Assembly: GCF_000143415.4 (NCBI RefSeq)
Contig: NW_003314382.1
Location: forward strand, 305,755 to 365,754
DNA from: Selaginella moellendorffii
Lineage: Eukaryota > Streptophyta > Lycopodiopsida > Selaginellales > Selaginellaceae
Direction: 5' to 3'
DNA length: 60,000 bases
Shown: positions 1 through 10,190 of the stretch, one piece after another
How positions within the stretch are numbered: the first letter of the stretch is position 1
Layout: each line of letters begins with the position of its first letter
Translations under genes and position numbers: made by a program
Notes under the pieces: generated by a model
Seen by the model: the letters and a program-made list of their open reading frames with translations, nothing else
Database searches by the model: none
Told to the model about the DNA's origin: nothing

Positions 1-2413
1 ATAAAAAAAAATTTAAAATTGAAGGGGTTTAAACCCTAATTAATATATTCCAAGCACTCACATTAATGGAGTTGAGGGGCACTGCAATTTGTCTTTGAAG
101 GGCAAAGCTTTTTAATTATGTTTTGCTTAGTGTTTAGGATTATGTGTTTACTTTTGTTCTATCAATTGTTTTTTCTTCTTTAGATCATTTTGTTAAATTT
201 AAGATTGTAGCAATTTTACTTATTCTTCTTTTAATTTTCATTGTATTTTCTTCTTTTCCCATGCCATGTCATTATCCATCAAAGAGTATGTTATCCAAGG
301 TGACTATGTCCTTTTCAAACTTTTGGTGCTATGCTATGTGATCTTGTTGATGTTGTTTCAATCCTTAGTGAGTTGTCTCCAACAATATGATTATATGTTC
401 TCAATTTCTTACCATCTTTTATTAATATGGAGTGTAATCATAACATTAATTGGAGAGTTATAGATGATGCATTCTTGATTTTGGAGAACATTTAAGGATT
501 GAGTTTATGAGAAAACAGTATTTATGAGCTTTAGTGGATTTCTACTAACAAAGAATTTTAATTACTTTAAGAATAAGTTTGGAGATGAGTTGGAGATTCC
601 ACATGGTAAGTGTTAATCTTTCAATCTACCATTTAATCATTTCTCTTTATCTTCTACTCTTTCCTAACTTTTTTTAAAAAAAAACTTAAACCATATTCTC
701 ATGTTCCAATGTTTCTTCCTCATCAAAAGTATTTCTTTCTTATAGCATATTAATCATATGACTCTTATGATTCTCATTCTAAATCTAATATTAAGTTGAG
801 TGTTTTTTGTCCTCGTCATACTAATTTAGATGTTAAGTATATGTGTGAAGCTAAGAATCTTGCTTTAACAGAGACTTTGATCAATTTTGGTATTGACTAT
901 TTCTTTGTTCCAAGGGTTATGTCATTTTTGCTAGACTTTTAGGTTGAGTGCATATCCTTCATTGTGAATGCTATTAAGAGCTTTTATTTTATAGTTTTTA
1001 CTAAAGAGCTTTTATATTCCTTTAAGAGTTTGAACTTTTCTATTGATTTTCCCATCTCATAAGTTAAGTGGTATGAATATCTTATTTATCTTGTAATGGT
1101 TAAAGTATTTTATAATAGAAATTCTTTTATTCTCCAAGCTTTGAGCATATTTCTATTTTTTATGTCCCTATTTTCACTTTGCCATCTACTAATAATTCCT
1201 CGTATGATGCTTTTTTATCTAGTTTTTTTCTTCTATAATATTTCTATCTCAATTTTTTTCTTGGCTTGACACTTTAAACTCTTTTTTCTTCAAATGAGGG
1301 GGTAAAGGGGAGGGACAAGAGTTTATTTTTAATGATGGAGTTAAGACAAACAAATGCAATATTAAAATGAGAATAAATTATATAAATTGTGAAATGAAAA
1401 TGAGTATAGTGAATCCAAATGGAATATCTAACTTAATGTAGTGAAGTTGAATAGATACAATAATGAAGTGAGGTTGAACATAAATGGTGGAATAACAATG
1501 AGTGAAAATTTTTAAATAAAATTGGTATTTCAAACATTTTTTTTCTTTCAAGAAAGGGATAAAGAGGATGTGGAGAGCAAATGGAGTGAGTTTGATTTTC
1601 TATGTGTGGCATTGGACAAAGATAAAAATTGTGAGTTTGAATTAACATAGGTTTTATAGGTTAAAAAAAAAGAAGATATAGAGGCAAGTTCTACTAATGG
1701 TTGTGAGTCCAAGTTAATGGTGGTTTTGGAAAATGGCTAAAAGGTAAATTTAAAAATGGGATGTATCATTTATTGCAATAGTGTTTTATAGATTAAAGTC
1801 TCTTTTTTTTTGTTCAAAGTTATGGCTTTGAGGGTGGTTCAAGCATTTAGCAATTAAATATAATGTTGTAGCTAGTTCATTAGGATTTTGTAATTGCCTA
1901 ACATTTATGTTATGATTTTGGGTTTTATTTCTGTCATGGCTGTTAGCAATTACATTAGTGGTTATATAGGAGCTTTAAGTTCTTCTAGCAGTCTATAATC
2001 ACTCAGGAAAGGTTTTAGATGTTCTATCTAATTTATCATCATCACCTTTTCATCTTCTGAAGGGAAGAATGGTGTAAAGTTTATATAAACATATATATAT
2101 ACATACATATAAATATACATACATGTATATATGTGTATATATATATTACCCTACTTAGATAATATGGTAATTATAGCACTATAACATATAGACCATGTAT
2201 TTAGAATTGATTCTGGTCCATTCATTCTTTAAACCCGAAGTGATACTATTTCCATATCTGAAGCACTCATATATACTATTATTATAGTTTTATTAAATAA
2301 AATATGATTATTTAGATAAATTGATGCCATTTAATGGAAAATAACACTTAAATTCATCTAGCAAGTAGGCTCATAGATATGCAATTTATAGAATATACAT
2401 ATTTTTTGTTTAC
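1..2413 (+). repeat. AT-rich decayed retroelement sequence (repeat X, copy 1)
   Basis: No intact gene is visible. The stretch from about 600 to 2290 is a diverged copy of about 30880-32600: both carry the same order of short matches, such as a shared frame ending SVFCP near 815 and 31065 and the shared word ccaagggtta near 913 and 31151. Bases 64-130 resemble the reverse complement of the untranslated leader just inside the 5' LTR of the Ty3 element at 32637-39844 (about 39600-39671), so this may be a plus-oriented relative of that element. A (TA)n-rich patch lies near 2088-2150. Every frame is broken, so no protein is called. The relationship is clear by eye; the element class is inference. 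Confidence 0.5.
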
Positions 2414-4327
2414 TTAAGTAAATTTATGTGGTAGTAGATATGGCATCGGTAGATCTGTAGATGGCATTAACTGCTCCTGATCCCTTTGTATAAAGCGTTT
2501 CAACCGCTGCACATGCACAATCTCCGGAGGATCGGCCTGTTGGACGTCATGCCAAACCTCATAAACTTGCGGTCCAACTTGCCGTAACACCCGATATGGT
2601 CCTTTCCATTGCGCAAGGAGCCCCTTAGATAAACCACGTACCGTAAGATGGGGAAAATGGACTAACACTAAATCATTCACTTTGTACTCTGCAAGTGGAC
2701 GATGATGGGAGTTGTAGCGCCGTTGTTGTCCCACTTGTACGCGGCCTAAGTGTTTGGCAGACTCTGCTCGGACAAGTGGAAGAATGCTTGTCAAATATTG
2801 ATCCCATGACCTAGCATCAGGAGCTTGTGGCAATCGCGAAGGTAAACCCAGCTCCGTTGGTAATATTGGATCATGACTATATAGAAGTTTATATGGTGAA
2901 GCACTAATAGAACTTTGCACTCCTGTGACATAGGCATACCGAAGAGATGGCAAATAACCATCCCAATCCGAATGCTGAAAGTTCACATACTTCACAATCA
3001 TCCCTTTGAATGTCCGAACGAGCCGTTCCACCAGACCATCTGATTGTGGATGATAAGCACTTGTAAAAGTGTGGCGTATCCTCAACCGAGACGTCAAAAC
3101 ATGAAATACCTCAGCCATAAATGCAGGACCATTATCCAAAAGAATCCGCTTTAGACAAAAATGTTGGAACACCACTCGATTGAGGAGAAAGTATCAAACA
3201 ACAGTTGTAGAGGCGTTAGCAAGAGCACCAACTTCCACCCAACGAGTCAAGTAGTCAGAAGCAATAATAACATACTCATTGCCAGCAGTCGACCGTGGAA
3301 AAGGTCTTATAAGATCAAACGCCACCAACTCAAACGGACGGGAAACTGCAAGTGACTCCAACTGTCCTTCCGCAGCACAAGGGGGAGTATTACGAGTTTG
3401 GCACCAAACGCAACTACGCACATACCGGATAACATCACGTCGCATCTCTGACCAATAGAAAGACCTGCATAGCTTCTCGATCACACGACGATGTCCCATA
3501 TGCCCACCTAGAACAGGAGAATCATGGTAGGCATGGAGAAACTGCAAAATAAAGACAGAAAGCACCACCAGCCGTAAATGATCATCAAGATCCGTCCCCA
3601 CAAAATAAAGAAGGCCATCTTCAAGGCGATATTGAGAATGTAAATGCCGAAAAGGCAAGTCATCAGCAAGTGATGCAGGATCCTCAAACGCATCTCGAAG
3701 CCTTCGAATCCACGGCTCAATCTTTTGAGCCTCGCGAACCTCATCCAGAGAAGGTAGATTTTGCTCTACGCCTTGTGGACACTGAATATCAAGTACAGCA
3801 ACCGCCGATGGCACAGAATCCTCGTCTAAAAAATCCACAGATGCTGGAACAACAAGCTCATCAGAAACATGAGAAGAGAGTGGAGAAGGAAGAGGAGCTT
3901 GAGAAAGGGCATCAGCATTAGCCATAGAACTCCCTGGGCGATGAACAACATCAAAATCATATATCTGAAGCTTTAAAACCCACCGAGCAGTACGACCAAC
4001 CAGGTTCTTTCGCTTCAATAATGAAATAACGGCAGCATGGTCACCTTCAAGTAACGTCCAAGAACCATGTAGATATGCATGAAGTTTCTCGAAACCCCAA
4101 ACTGTCGCTAAACACTCCTTGTCTGTTGTGGAGTAGTTCACCTCTGCTGGTTGTAATGTACGGCTTATATATGCAATGGGATGACACTGACCAGGCACAC
4201 TTGGGCTCTTTTGCATCAACACACCTCCAAGACCAATATCAGAAGCATCAACGCACAAAATAAAAGGTTGAGTGTAGTCAGGATATACCAAAACCGGAGG
4301 AGTCATCAACAGCTCTCTGAGATCCAC
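2414..4327 (-). pseudogene. Element A RNase H and integrase, frameshifted
   Basis: Residues 1-140 of the 377-codon frame ending at 3194 are RNase H (ILCVDASDIGLGGVLMQ at its start). They are followed by the integrase HHCC zinc finger (HAYHDSPVLGGHMGHRR ... CVWCQ) and the first catalytic Asp (VAFDLI). The second Asp (LLDNGPAF) and the Glu (GLVERLVRTF) lie in the frame 2414-3175, which overlaps in a different register at 3175-3194, so a small frameshift splits integrase. The C-terminal part (KVNDLVLV ... WKGPYRVLRQVGPQVYEV) is the usual SH3-like DNA-binding tail, with no chromodomain after it. Confidence 0.85.
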
Positions 4328-4351
4328 AAACGCCTGCTCACAATCTGAAGA

Positions 4352-5203
4352 CTAGATGAAAGATGACGTTGATGACTTCAGCAACGCTCGCAACGGTGCA
4401 GTGCGATCAGAAAGATGATCCACACACTGCACCTTGCCCAGGAAGCGTTGCACATTATTCACACACTTCGGAGTATGGAACTTTAGAACGGCTACAAGTT
4501 TGTCAGGATCAACTTGCAAACCCTCACGAGAAATACGGTACCCAAGATAAGTTGTGTCCTTGGACCCAAACACGCACTTTGACCGCTTCAGCTTTAAACC
4601 AACATCCCGTAGCCGATCCAACACTTTACACACATCACGAATGTGCTCTGCCCACGTCCCCTCTGAGTGAATCAAGACATCATCAATGAAGTCAACAGTC
4701 ACCTCTGGCATATCACAATGAACTTCGTCCATCATCCGCTAAAAAGTTGCTGGAGCATTGTTCAAACCAAACGGCATCACCAAGAACTCGTACAAACCAA
4801 ACGGTGTACGAAAAGCAGTCTTAGGAATATCTTCATCGGCCATCGGTACTTGCCAATACCCAAAAGCAAGATCTAGCTTGGTGAACCAACAGCTTCACCC
4901 TAGACGATTCAAGAGATCAGCAGTGTGAGGAAGAGGGTACACATCCGAGATCGTCACTTCATTTAACGGACGATAGTCAATGCAAAAATGAATACTCCTA
5001 TCAAGCTTCGTCACAAGATGAGGTTCACATGCCCAAGGACTCCGCGACTTCCGAATAACACCTTTCTCCAACATCTCCTTGACGTTTGCATGTAAAATCT
5101 TGATCTCCTTAGGTGACCAACGACAAACAGAAACCTTGATTGGATGAGCATCCCCGGTTGGCAATCTTGGCCCCAGATGATAGGTCAAATTCAAAGAGAT
5201 CAA
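4352..5203 (-). pseudogene. Element A reverse transcriptase with three in-frame stops
   Basis: Typical gypsy RT blocks are present: RPLNEVTISDVYPLP, then the fingers-palm region, then FIDDVLIHS for the catalytic YxDD box (Y changed to F here) and YLGYRISREGLQVDPDK. The frame is interrupted by TGA at 4895-4897, TAG at 4739-4741 and TAG at 4352-4354. At the last two, family conservation suggests Gln (CAG) and Trp (TGG), so each is a C-to-T or G-to-A change. The enzyme would copy the element RNA into DNA; here it is dead. Confidence 0.85.
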
Positions 5204-5212
5204 AATACTCCT

Positions 5213-6205
5213 TCATGAGCCGGTCAACAGCTGCAACACAAAGATCATCAGAGGGATCGGAAAAGGGAAGAGCAGAACAAGATGGAAACACAAGAGAAAA
5301 TAGTGGGGAAACAAAAGTAATGGAAGCAGAGGTAGAAGTAGAGGGACGAAGAGGTACGAAAGTGAGAGGAATGGATGAAACATAAGGAAGTATAAGACAA
5401 AGGGGAGAAAGTCACACTTGGCATGATTGCGCTGCAACCAATCCATACCAAGAATGAGGTCAAAAGCTTGACTTGGCACTACCCACAAAGACTGCAACTC
5501 AAACTCGAGATCGCCCACACGCACAACTAGGTCCGCTTCATCTCGTGCACATGCATGTGTATGGCCGTTGCCATAAAGAATGAAAACTGGATCTGCCGCA
5601 TGATGCAACTGTAGATGACAACGTGTGGCAACAGGTCGAGCAATAGAAGATAAACTCGAACCTGTATCAACCAATACGGAGAGAAGAATAGGAGACCTCT
5701 TGTTATAAAAACGAGCTTGGAAAGTAAACACTGGATGAACCGGTGCCGAGTGAACCCCTTGATGATACTCCCGAAAGAAAGATGGAAGGGTCACTAACTT
5801 ATTTGTGCAAAGTCCCTCCGTTACTCGCGTGACTCCTCGTTTCCCGGATGCACCTCGGTGTCCAAACCTTCCACCACAGCAGCACCAACAAGACGTTGCT
5901 GACGCCAAGATCTCCACCCAGGAAATGGAGGTCGCCAATCCGGAAAACGTCGACAACGTCGATAAGTATGACCAACTTCATCACACGCCTAGCAACGAAC
6001 ATCACGGCCACAACCACAGCCTTGCCCTTGTCTTTAGACTCGAGTAGCAGCAGCATCAACCTCCATTGGAACAGGACCATCACTCATAGGAAGTGGAGCT
6101 AAAGGACGTGGAACGAGAAGTGGAAGAGGCGATGTCTCATAATGTTGTGCCAAGCGAAAAGCATCGTCAAAGGTGGCAGGAGTAAGTGCATGCACAAGTA
6201 CTTTG
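5213..6205 (-). pseudogene. Element A gag C-terminus (CCHC knuckle) and retropepsin
   Basis: The protease is shown by LVDTGSSLSS with downstream LILGMDWL, the paired hallmarks of retroviral-type aspartic proteases. Upstream, around 5960-6005, a CX2CX4HX4C zinc knuckle is readable (C-stop-A-C-DEVG-H-TYRR-C). A TAG stop sits where the related copy near 38.7 kb has tryptophan, so TGG became TAG. The knuckle and protease lie in different frames. The gag sequence ends abruptly near 6205 where similarity to the other copy is lost. Known role: nucleocapsid RNA binding and polyprotein cleavage; this copy cannot make either as a continuous product. Confidence 0.8.
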
Positions 6206-7620
6206 ATATACTCAAATATCCTAATATATTCTATTATCCAATAATCTTTAATTTTGAAATTATAAATATTTTATAATTTACAAACATTTTAAAACACTAA
6301 GTATAATATCAAATTAATTTTTTTTAATAGTAAGTTTTCTAAATTTTCATTTTGCCAAGATTTTGACAATTGGAAGGAGGTGCCCAGGCCAATTTCAAGG
6401 GTTGGCCATATTCTTAAGACATTGAGGTAAGAGTTATTTTTACCTCTTGCCATCCATTTACTGGCAGCACCAGGCCCTTCTCTTGTTGAAGGTAATAACA
6501 CTAGAGGTACAACCTCCTCGGCACGCACCAAAATCTAGAGTACCTTGGTATACTTGAAACTTGGCGCCTTCTTCTTCACCACTCTCACCCATGTCAATGC
6601 TACAGCACAAAAAGGACAGTTCAAGATGGACACTTCCAAGTTCAAGATCTGGATCATGGCATCCTCAGCTGTAACCCTTCTAAGTCCATACATCTCATTC
6701 TTCCCTCTCTTTGAATCTCTGGCACTGGTGGAAAGCCAAAATTTAGAACGAAAGAAATAACTGGATTCTTTTCTTTGGCATCTCCTAGATCGTCAATGCG
6801 ACCTGTGACTGAGACAATAGTCAATTGCTTCATGCTGTCAAACAACGACGTGATTCTTTGCAAATTTCTCAGTGTTTGATTCCATCTGGAACACAATGAT
6901 CTCCTGGCCAGACAGAGAATCTCGCTGGAAATCCATGTACTTGATAGCTTGTGCTCTAGAGGAAGAGAGAAAGGATTGTATGCCCTATGGACAAGGAATC
7001 CAATGTGCTTTAACTCCTAGGAGCTTGCCTCAGCCAGAGCCGTGGCTGCCATGGGCAAGAGATTTTCTGCCGATGCTATAAAAATGCCCTGCCTAGGAAC
7101 TTCGGTGTCAGTCAGGGCACAAGGAGTAGGCGTAAACTTTGGAAAATTTCTAATGCATGGTTTGAATTTCCTCTCAAACAGCTGCCTCACCCACAGCACG
7201 ATGTTCTAGGCTAGGCTTGCAAGCATCTTCCAAACTCCCCCAAGCTGAAGTACATTTGGATGAGCTGCCTCCAGGTCATGGTTGAGAACTTCTTGAAAGT
7301 TAATTTCTGTTAGGGTGGGCTGCGAGGAGAGCTTTTTGATTGCTGGAGCTTGATCGCCAGATCCAGTGCCGCCATGCCAAATCTAGTGCCACTATGCCTG
7401 CAGCTCATGTGATTCCTAGTGTTAGTCACGATTCTCACACTCGGTTTTTTGTGTTGCAGTTTAGGATGGGGAGGAGGAGCATCAGACCGTGGAAGGCATG
7501 GTGTGTGCAAATCCAGATATTCCTAGAAAGCATTTACATAATTTTCATCAAGTTGAGAAACTATAGGTGAGTGTTGAGGGATCAGCAGCTGAAGAAGCAA
7601 CAGCTAAGGAAGTAGCAGAT
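6206..7620. other. No recognisable gene; mixed-composition intergenic DNA
   Basis: After the break in element A the sequence is AT-rich to about 6360, then becomes balanced in base composition from about 6360 to 8100. Several short open frames exist on both strands but none shows a motif I recognise and none continues through plausible splice sites. The composition change suggests old gene or transposon sequence, possibly linked to the trihelix-like remnant that follows. Confidence 0.4.
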
Positions 7621-7995
7621 ATGGAGCAGTTTGAAGATTATCCAGCGTTAATGCAGAAAACAGGATGCAACTGGACTTCAGTTGAAACTCATGCTTTGAT
7701 TGATCTGAAGAGGAGAGTATCTTGCAAGGTAGAGCCTCTCACCTCATGAGAAGTGTCAACCAGCTCCAGCTTGCTCGACAACTATTGCAGCAAAGCTTGC
7801 CAAGAAAACTGGGTGTGATGGAGATTGTTATAAGAGATATTGGGAGAACATTATGCATAGCTACAACACAGCTAAGGATTACAACCACCAGACAGGAAAT
7901 GCCAATTACTTCACTCTCTTATGGAATACTGTCAAGAAGCACCAGTACTGGAGCAAGATCTGTTTGATGCCATTGATGAGTTCTAGTCAAGCCAT
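7621..7995 (+). pseudogene. Trihelix / Myb-SANT-like DNA-binding domain remnant
   Basis: Two frames together give the pattern of a plant trihelix (GT-factor) domain. The first (from 7621) has WTSVETHALIDLKRRV, matching the helix-1 signature W..EE...LI.+R. The second (from about 7798) has KLAKKTGCDGDCYKRYWENI followed by HSYNTAKDYN, matching the helix-3 signature K+.WEN+...Y+..KD. A frame change and a short unmatched stretch (about 7725-7795) separate them. No start, activation region or clean stop is visible. Such domains occur in GT transcription factors and in accessory ORFs of some plant DNA transposons; which one this was cannot be told. Read as a broken fragment. Confidence 0.45.
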
Positions 7996-8807
7996 GGGGC
8001 CATTCGTACAAGAAATCTCCTTGACAAGGATGAAAGAATGCCAGAATCAAGCACAAGAGAACATGCGAATGCCATAGCACCAAAGGAAGAATATGACAAA
8101 GTTGTATCTAGGAGATTAGGCAAGTGGAGGCTCTCAATCCCTCATAACTGTTCTCATAGAAGGCAATAGAAAAGGCTTCATCCAATGCACACTTCTTATT
8201 AGCTTTTGAGAAGGACTTTATTATTGTTCATCACTTACTTTGAGTTTGGGCCAATGTAAGCATATTGGATTTAGCACTTCATCTATATGGTGAAACTTTT
8301 AATTATGGGATAATTACTATCGATTAGTCATATAATTTATCTCTCTTTTAATGTTCTTAATTCTATTAAAAGGGCATGATCATGTAAATAACTCTAACTG
8401 CCTATTTATAATAGTCTATCTAAACTTTACCAACAGGTTTAATTTATTTGCTCAAGAGGATTAGAGCTTTTGGTTTCTCACTCTATATCATGTATGGGTA
8501 AAGACATATAATCTTTTGGTAAATTAAGTGATTCCCATTGTAGCAAGGGTGGCTAACTCCATTAATTATTCCTTTGTTAGTGACAATCATAAAGTGTCTG
8601 AGCGTTAATGTATATTGTGTATACAAAGAGGTAATCATTTAAGTTGGTGCAGAATATCCAAAAGGACTCCAATGTGTTTGATATAGTCTATAGTCACAAT
8701 GTACAAGACACTCATACTTGATATCCTTACTGTTTAGTGATACTCTTTTGTTATCTAGATTATAAACATAAATACAAGCTACATTACAAGTTGATCAATA
8801 TTGATGG

Positions 8808-9030
8808 CATAAAGTGCATACTACTTAGGAACCATGAATTCAATTAGATACTAGTGTAGAAAGTGCAAAGTGCATACTACTTAGGAATCATGATCGAACC
8901 ATTTCAACATAAAAGTCAATTAAATTCAAATGCATAACTACTTAGTAACCACCAGTTCAACTACAGATTCAAATACATAAAATGGATAATTCTTTGAATT
9001 TACAGTGCATAAAATACAGCCTACTTAAAA
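8808..9030 (+). repeat. Degenerate tandem repeat of about 55-65 bp
   Basis: The phrase gtgcatactacttaggaa recurs near 8815 and 8871. Weaker copies (gcataactacttagtaacc, gcctacttaaaact) follow near 8932 and 9009, each trailed by a variant of 'ccatgaattcaa'. The surrounding 7996-9621 contains no gene I can support; it is AT-rich with stops in all frames. Confidence 0.45.
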
Positions 9031-9621
9031 CTAATTATGATGCTGACCACTAAACAAATGCAAACTAGACTAGTTCAAGTATGACCATCTTAGTAACTAA
9101 GAAAGGCGAGATGTACTTGACTAAAAATTGGCTACTAGTTGCCTTTTGTCATCTGTTAACTTCACTACATATTACTTCCTGCCTTTTAGAGCTCATGATC
9201 CCTTGTGCTCTACAGCTTCTAATCAACAAGCTCTTGTAGCAAGGAAATTATTATGATGGTGAGTATTTCACTTTTCTCTTGCCTACTACAACAACTAATG
9301 TAGCACAAGCTGATCATCACTGTGGACATCTTTGATCTCCTCACACGCTTTCCCAACATTTGCCACAATTTCACGGCAGATATTGCTCTCTTGATCCAAG
9401 AATTCTATACAAATACGAATCAAGAAAAGCACAATACTCAAAACTAAGAGAGATTACAGACATACCTTTTGAGAATCCCTCACAGCAGTGATCAAAGCAA
9501 TTGCTACCTTTTTTGCCACTACTCAAAGAGTGTTTAGTGGTGGCATTCGTCCATCGGTCCTCCTCTCTTTTAGCTTTCCACTGACTAGCTGGTATAGCTC
9601 GTCATAGCGGCCGCCATAGCT

Positions 9622-9882
9622 ATGGCTTGCATTTATTTGGCTGAAGGGTCCGTGAAAACAAACGCAATGGTGTGGCTTGACGATGACGAGTTTTACTCTT
9701 CACCAACCAAACAATGGCTGGGACAGACGAGGGGGATCTTTGTGCCGCTTCTGGTCAAACGAGATGACTTTGCTCCCGCGATCGAGGGGCTCAGGACTGG
9801 CGACTGTAAGATGGTTGATGGGCAGCTCAAGTTTGGAGAGATTGATGAGGAGATTGTTTCGCATGGGCTGCTCCGATTTTAG
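9622..9882 (+). CDS. Hypothetical small protein, 86 residues
   Basis: An ATG-started open frame of 86 codons stands out because local GC rises above the AT-rich surroundings. The product is acidic with a mixed, globular-looking composition (DDDEF, GQTRGIFVPLLVK, FGEIDEEIV). I do not recognise a family. The stop codon TAG is followed directly by gtgagt, a perfect splice donor, so this may be one exon of a longer gene or a pseudogene fragment rather than a complete protein. The 308 bases between it and the next gene hold nothing recognisable. Confidence 0.25.
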   Translation: MACIYLAEGSVKTNAMVWLDDDEFYSSPTKQWLGQTRGIFVPLLVKRDDFAPAIEGLRTGDCKMVDGQLKFGEIDEEIVSHGLLRF

Positions 9883-10190
9883 GTGAGTCTAGCCTGATTG
9901 CCTGTAGTTTTGTTCTCACTTTGTAGACACAGGTGAGGGACACTGGTTATTGTAATTATCAAGACCTGGTAAAATCCTGAATTTAAGAAGGGAGTGATGG
10001 GACTGAGTGTTTTAGAATCAGAAAGCAAGAGTGAGAGTTTACAGGGAAGGCTACTTGCAGTCAGCAAAGTCGATCATACAGAAACATCCTATATAATGAC
10101 GCTTTCTTGTAGAAATTTGTTTCATTTTTTAAAAGAAAGAAAATAATTTCCGGGTCGGTTTACGACTTCAGTGTCTTAAGATGTATGTAT

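Larger units (their letters stand above)
2414..6205 (-). mobile_element. Ty3/gypsy LTR retrotransposon internal region, element A, dead
   Basis: A minus-strand gag-pol remnant reads, in coding order, CCHC zinc knuckle, aspartic protease, reverse transcriptase, RNase H, integrase. The protease-RT-RH-IN order defines Ty3/gypsy (Metaviridae). The integrase tail has no chromodomain, unlike the element at 23-27 kb. No LTR is recognisable at either end: homology to the related element at 32.6-39.8 kb stops near 6205 within gag and near 2414 after integrase. Several in-frame stops and frame changes make it inactive. It is the best preserved of three related copies; the others are at 28580-29519 and 32637-39844. 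Confidence 0.9.

Noticed and set aside
1433-1648. 71-codon minus-strand frame
   Set aside because: Cys/His-rich only because of repeated cca/cat triplets in AT-rich repeat X; not conserved in copy 2.
8808-9030. Possible CRISPR-like array
   Set aside because: Copies are few, diverged and unevenly spaced, and the DNA is a plant nuclear genome; a decayed tandem repeat explains it.
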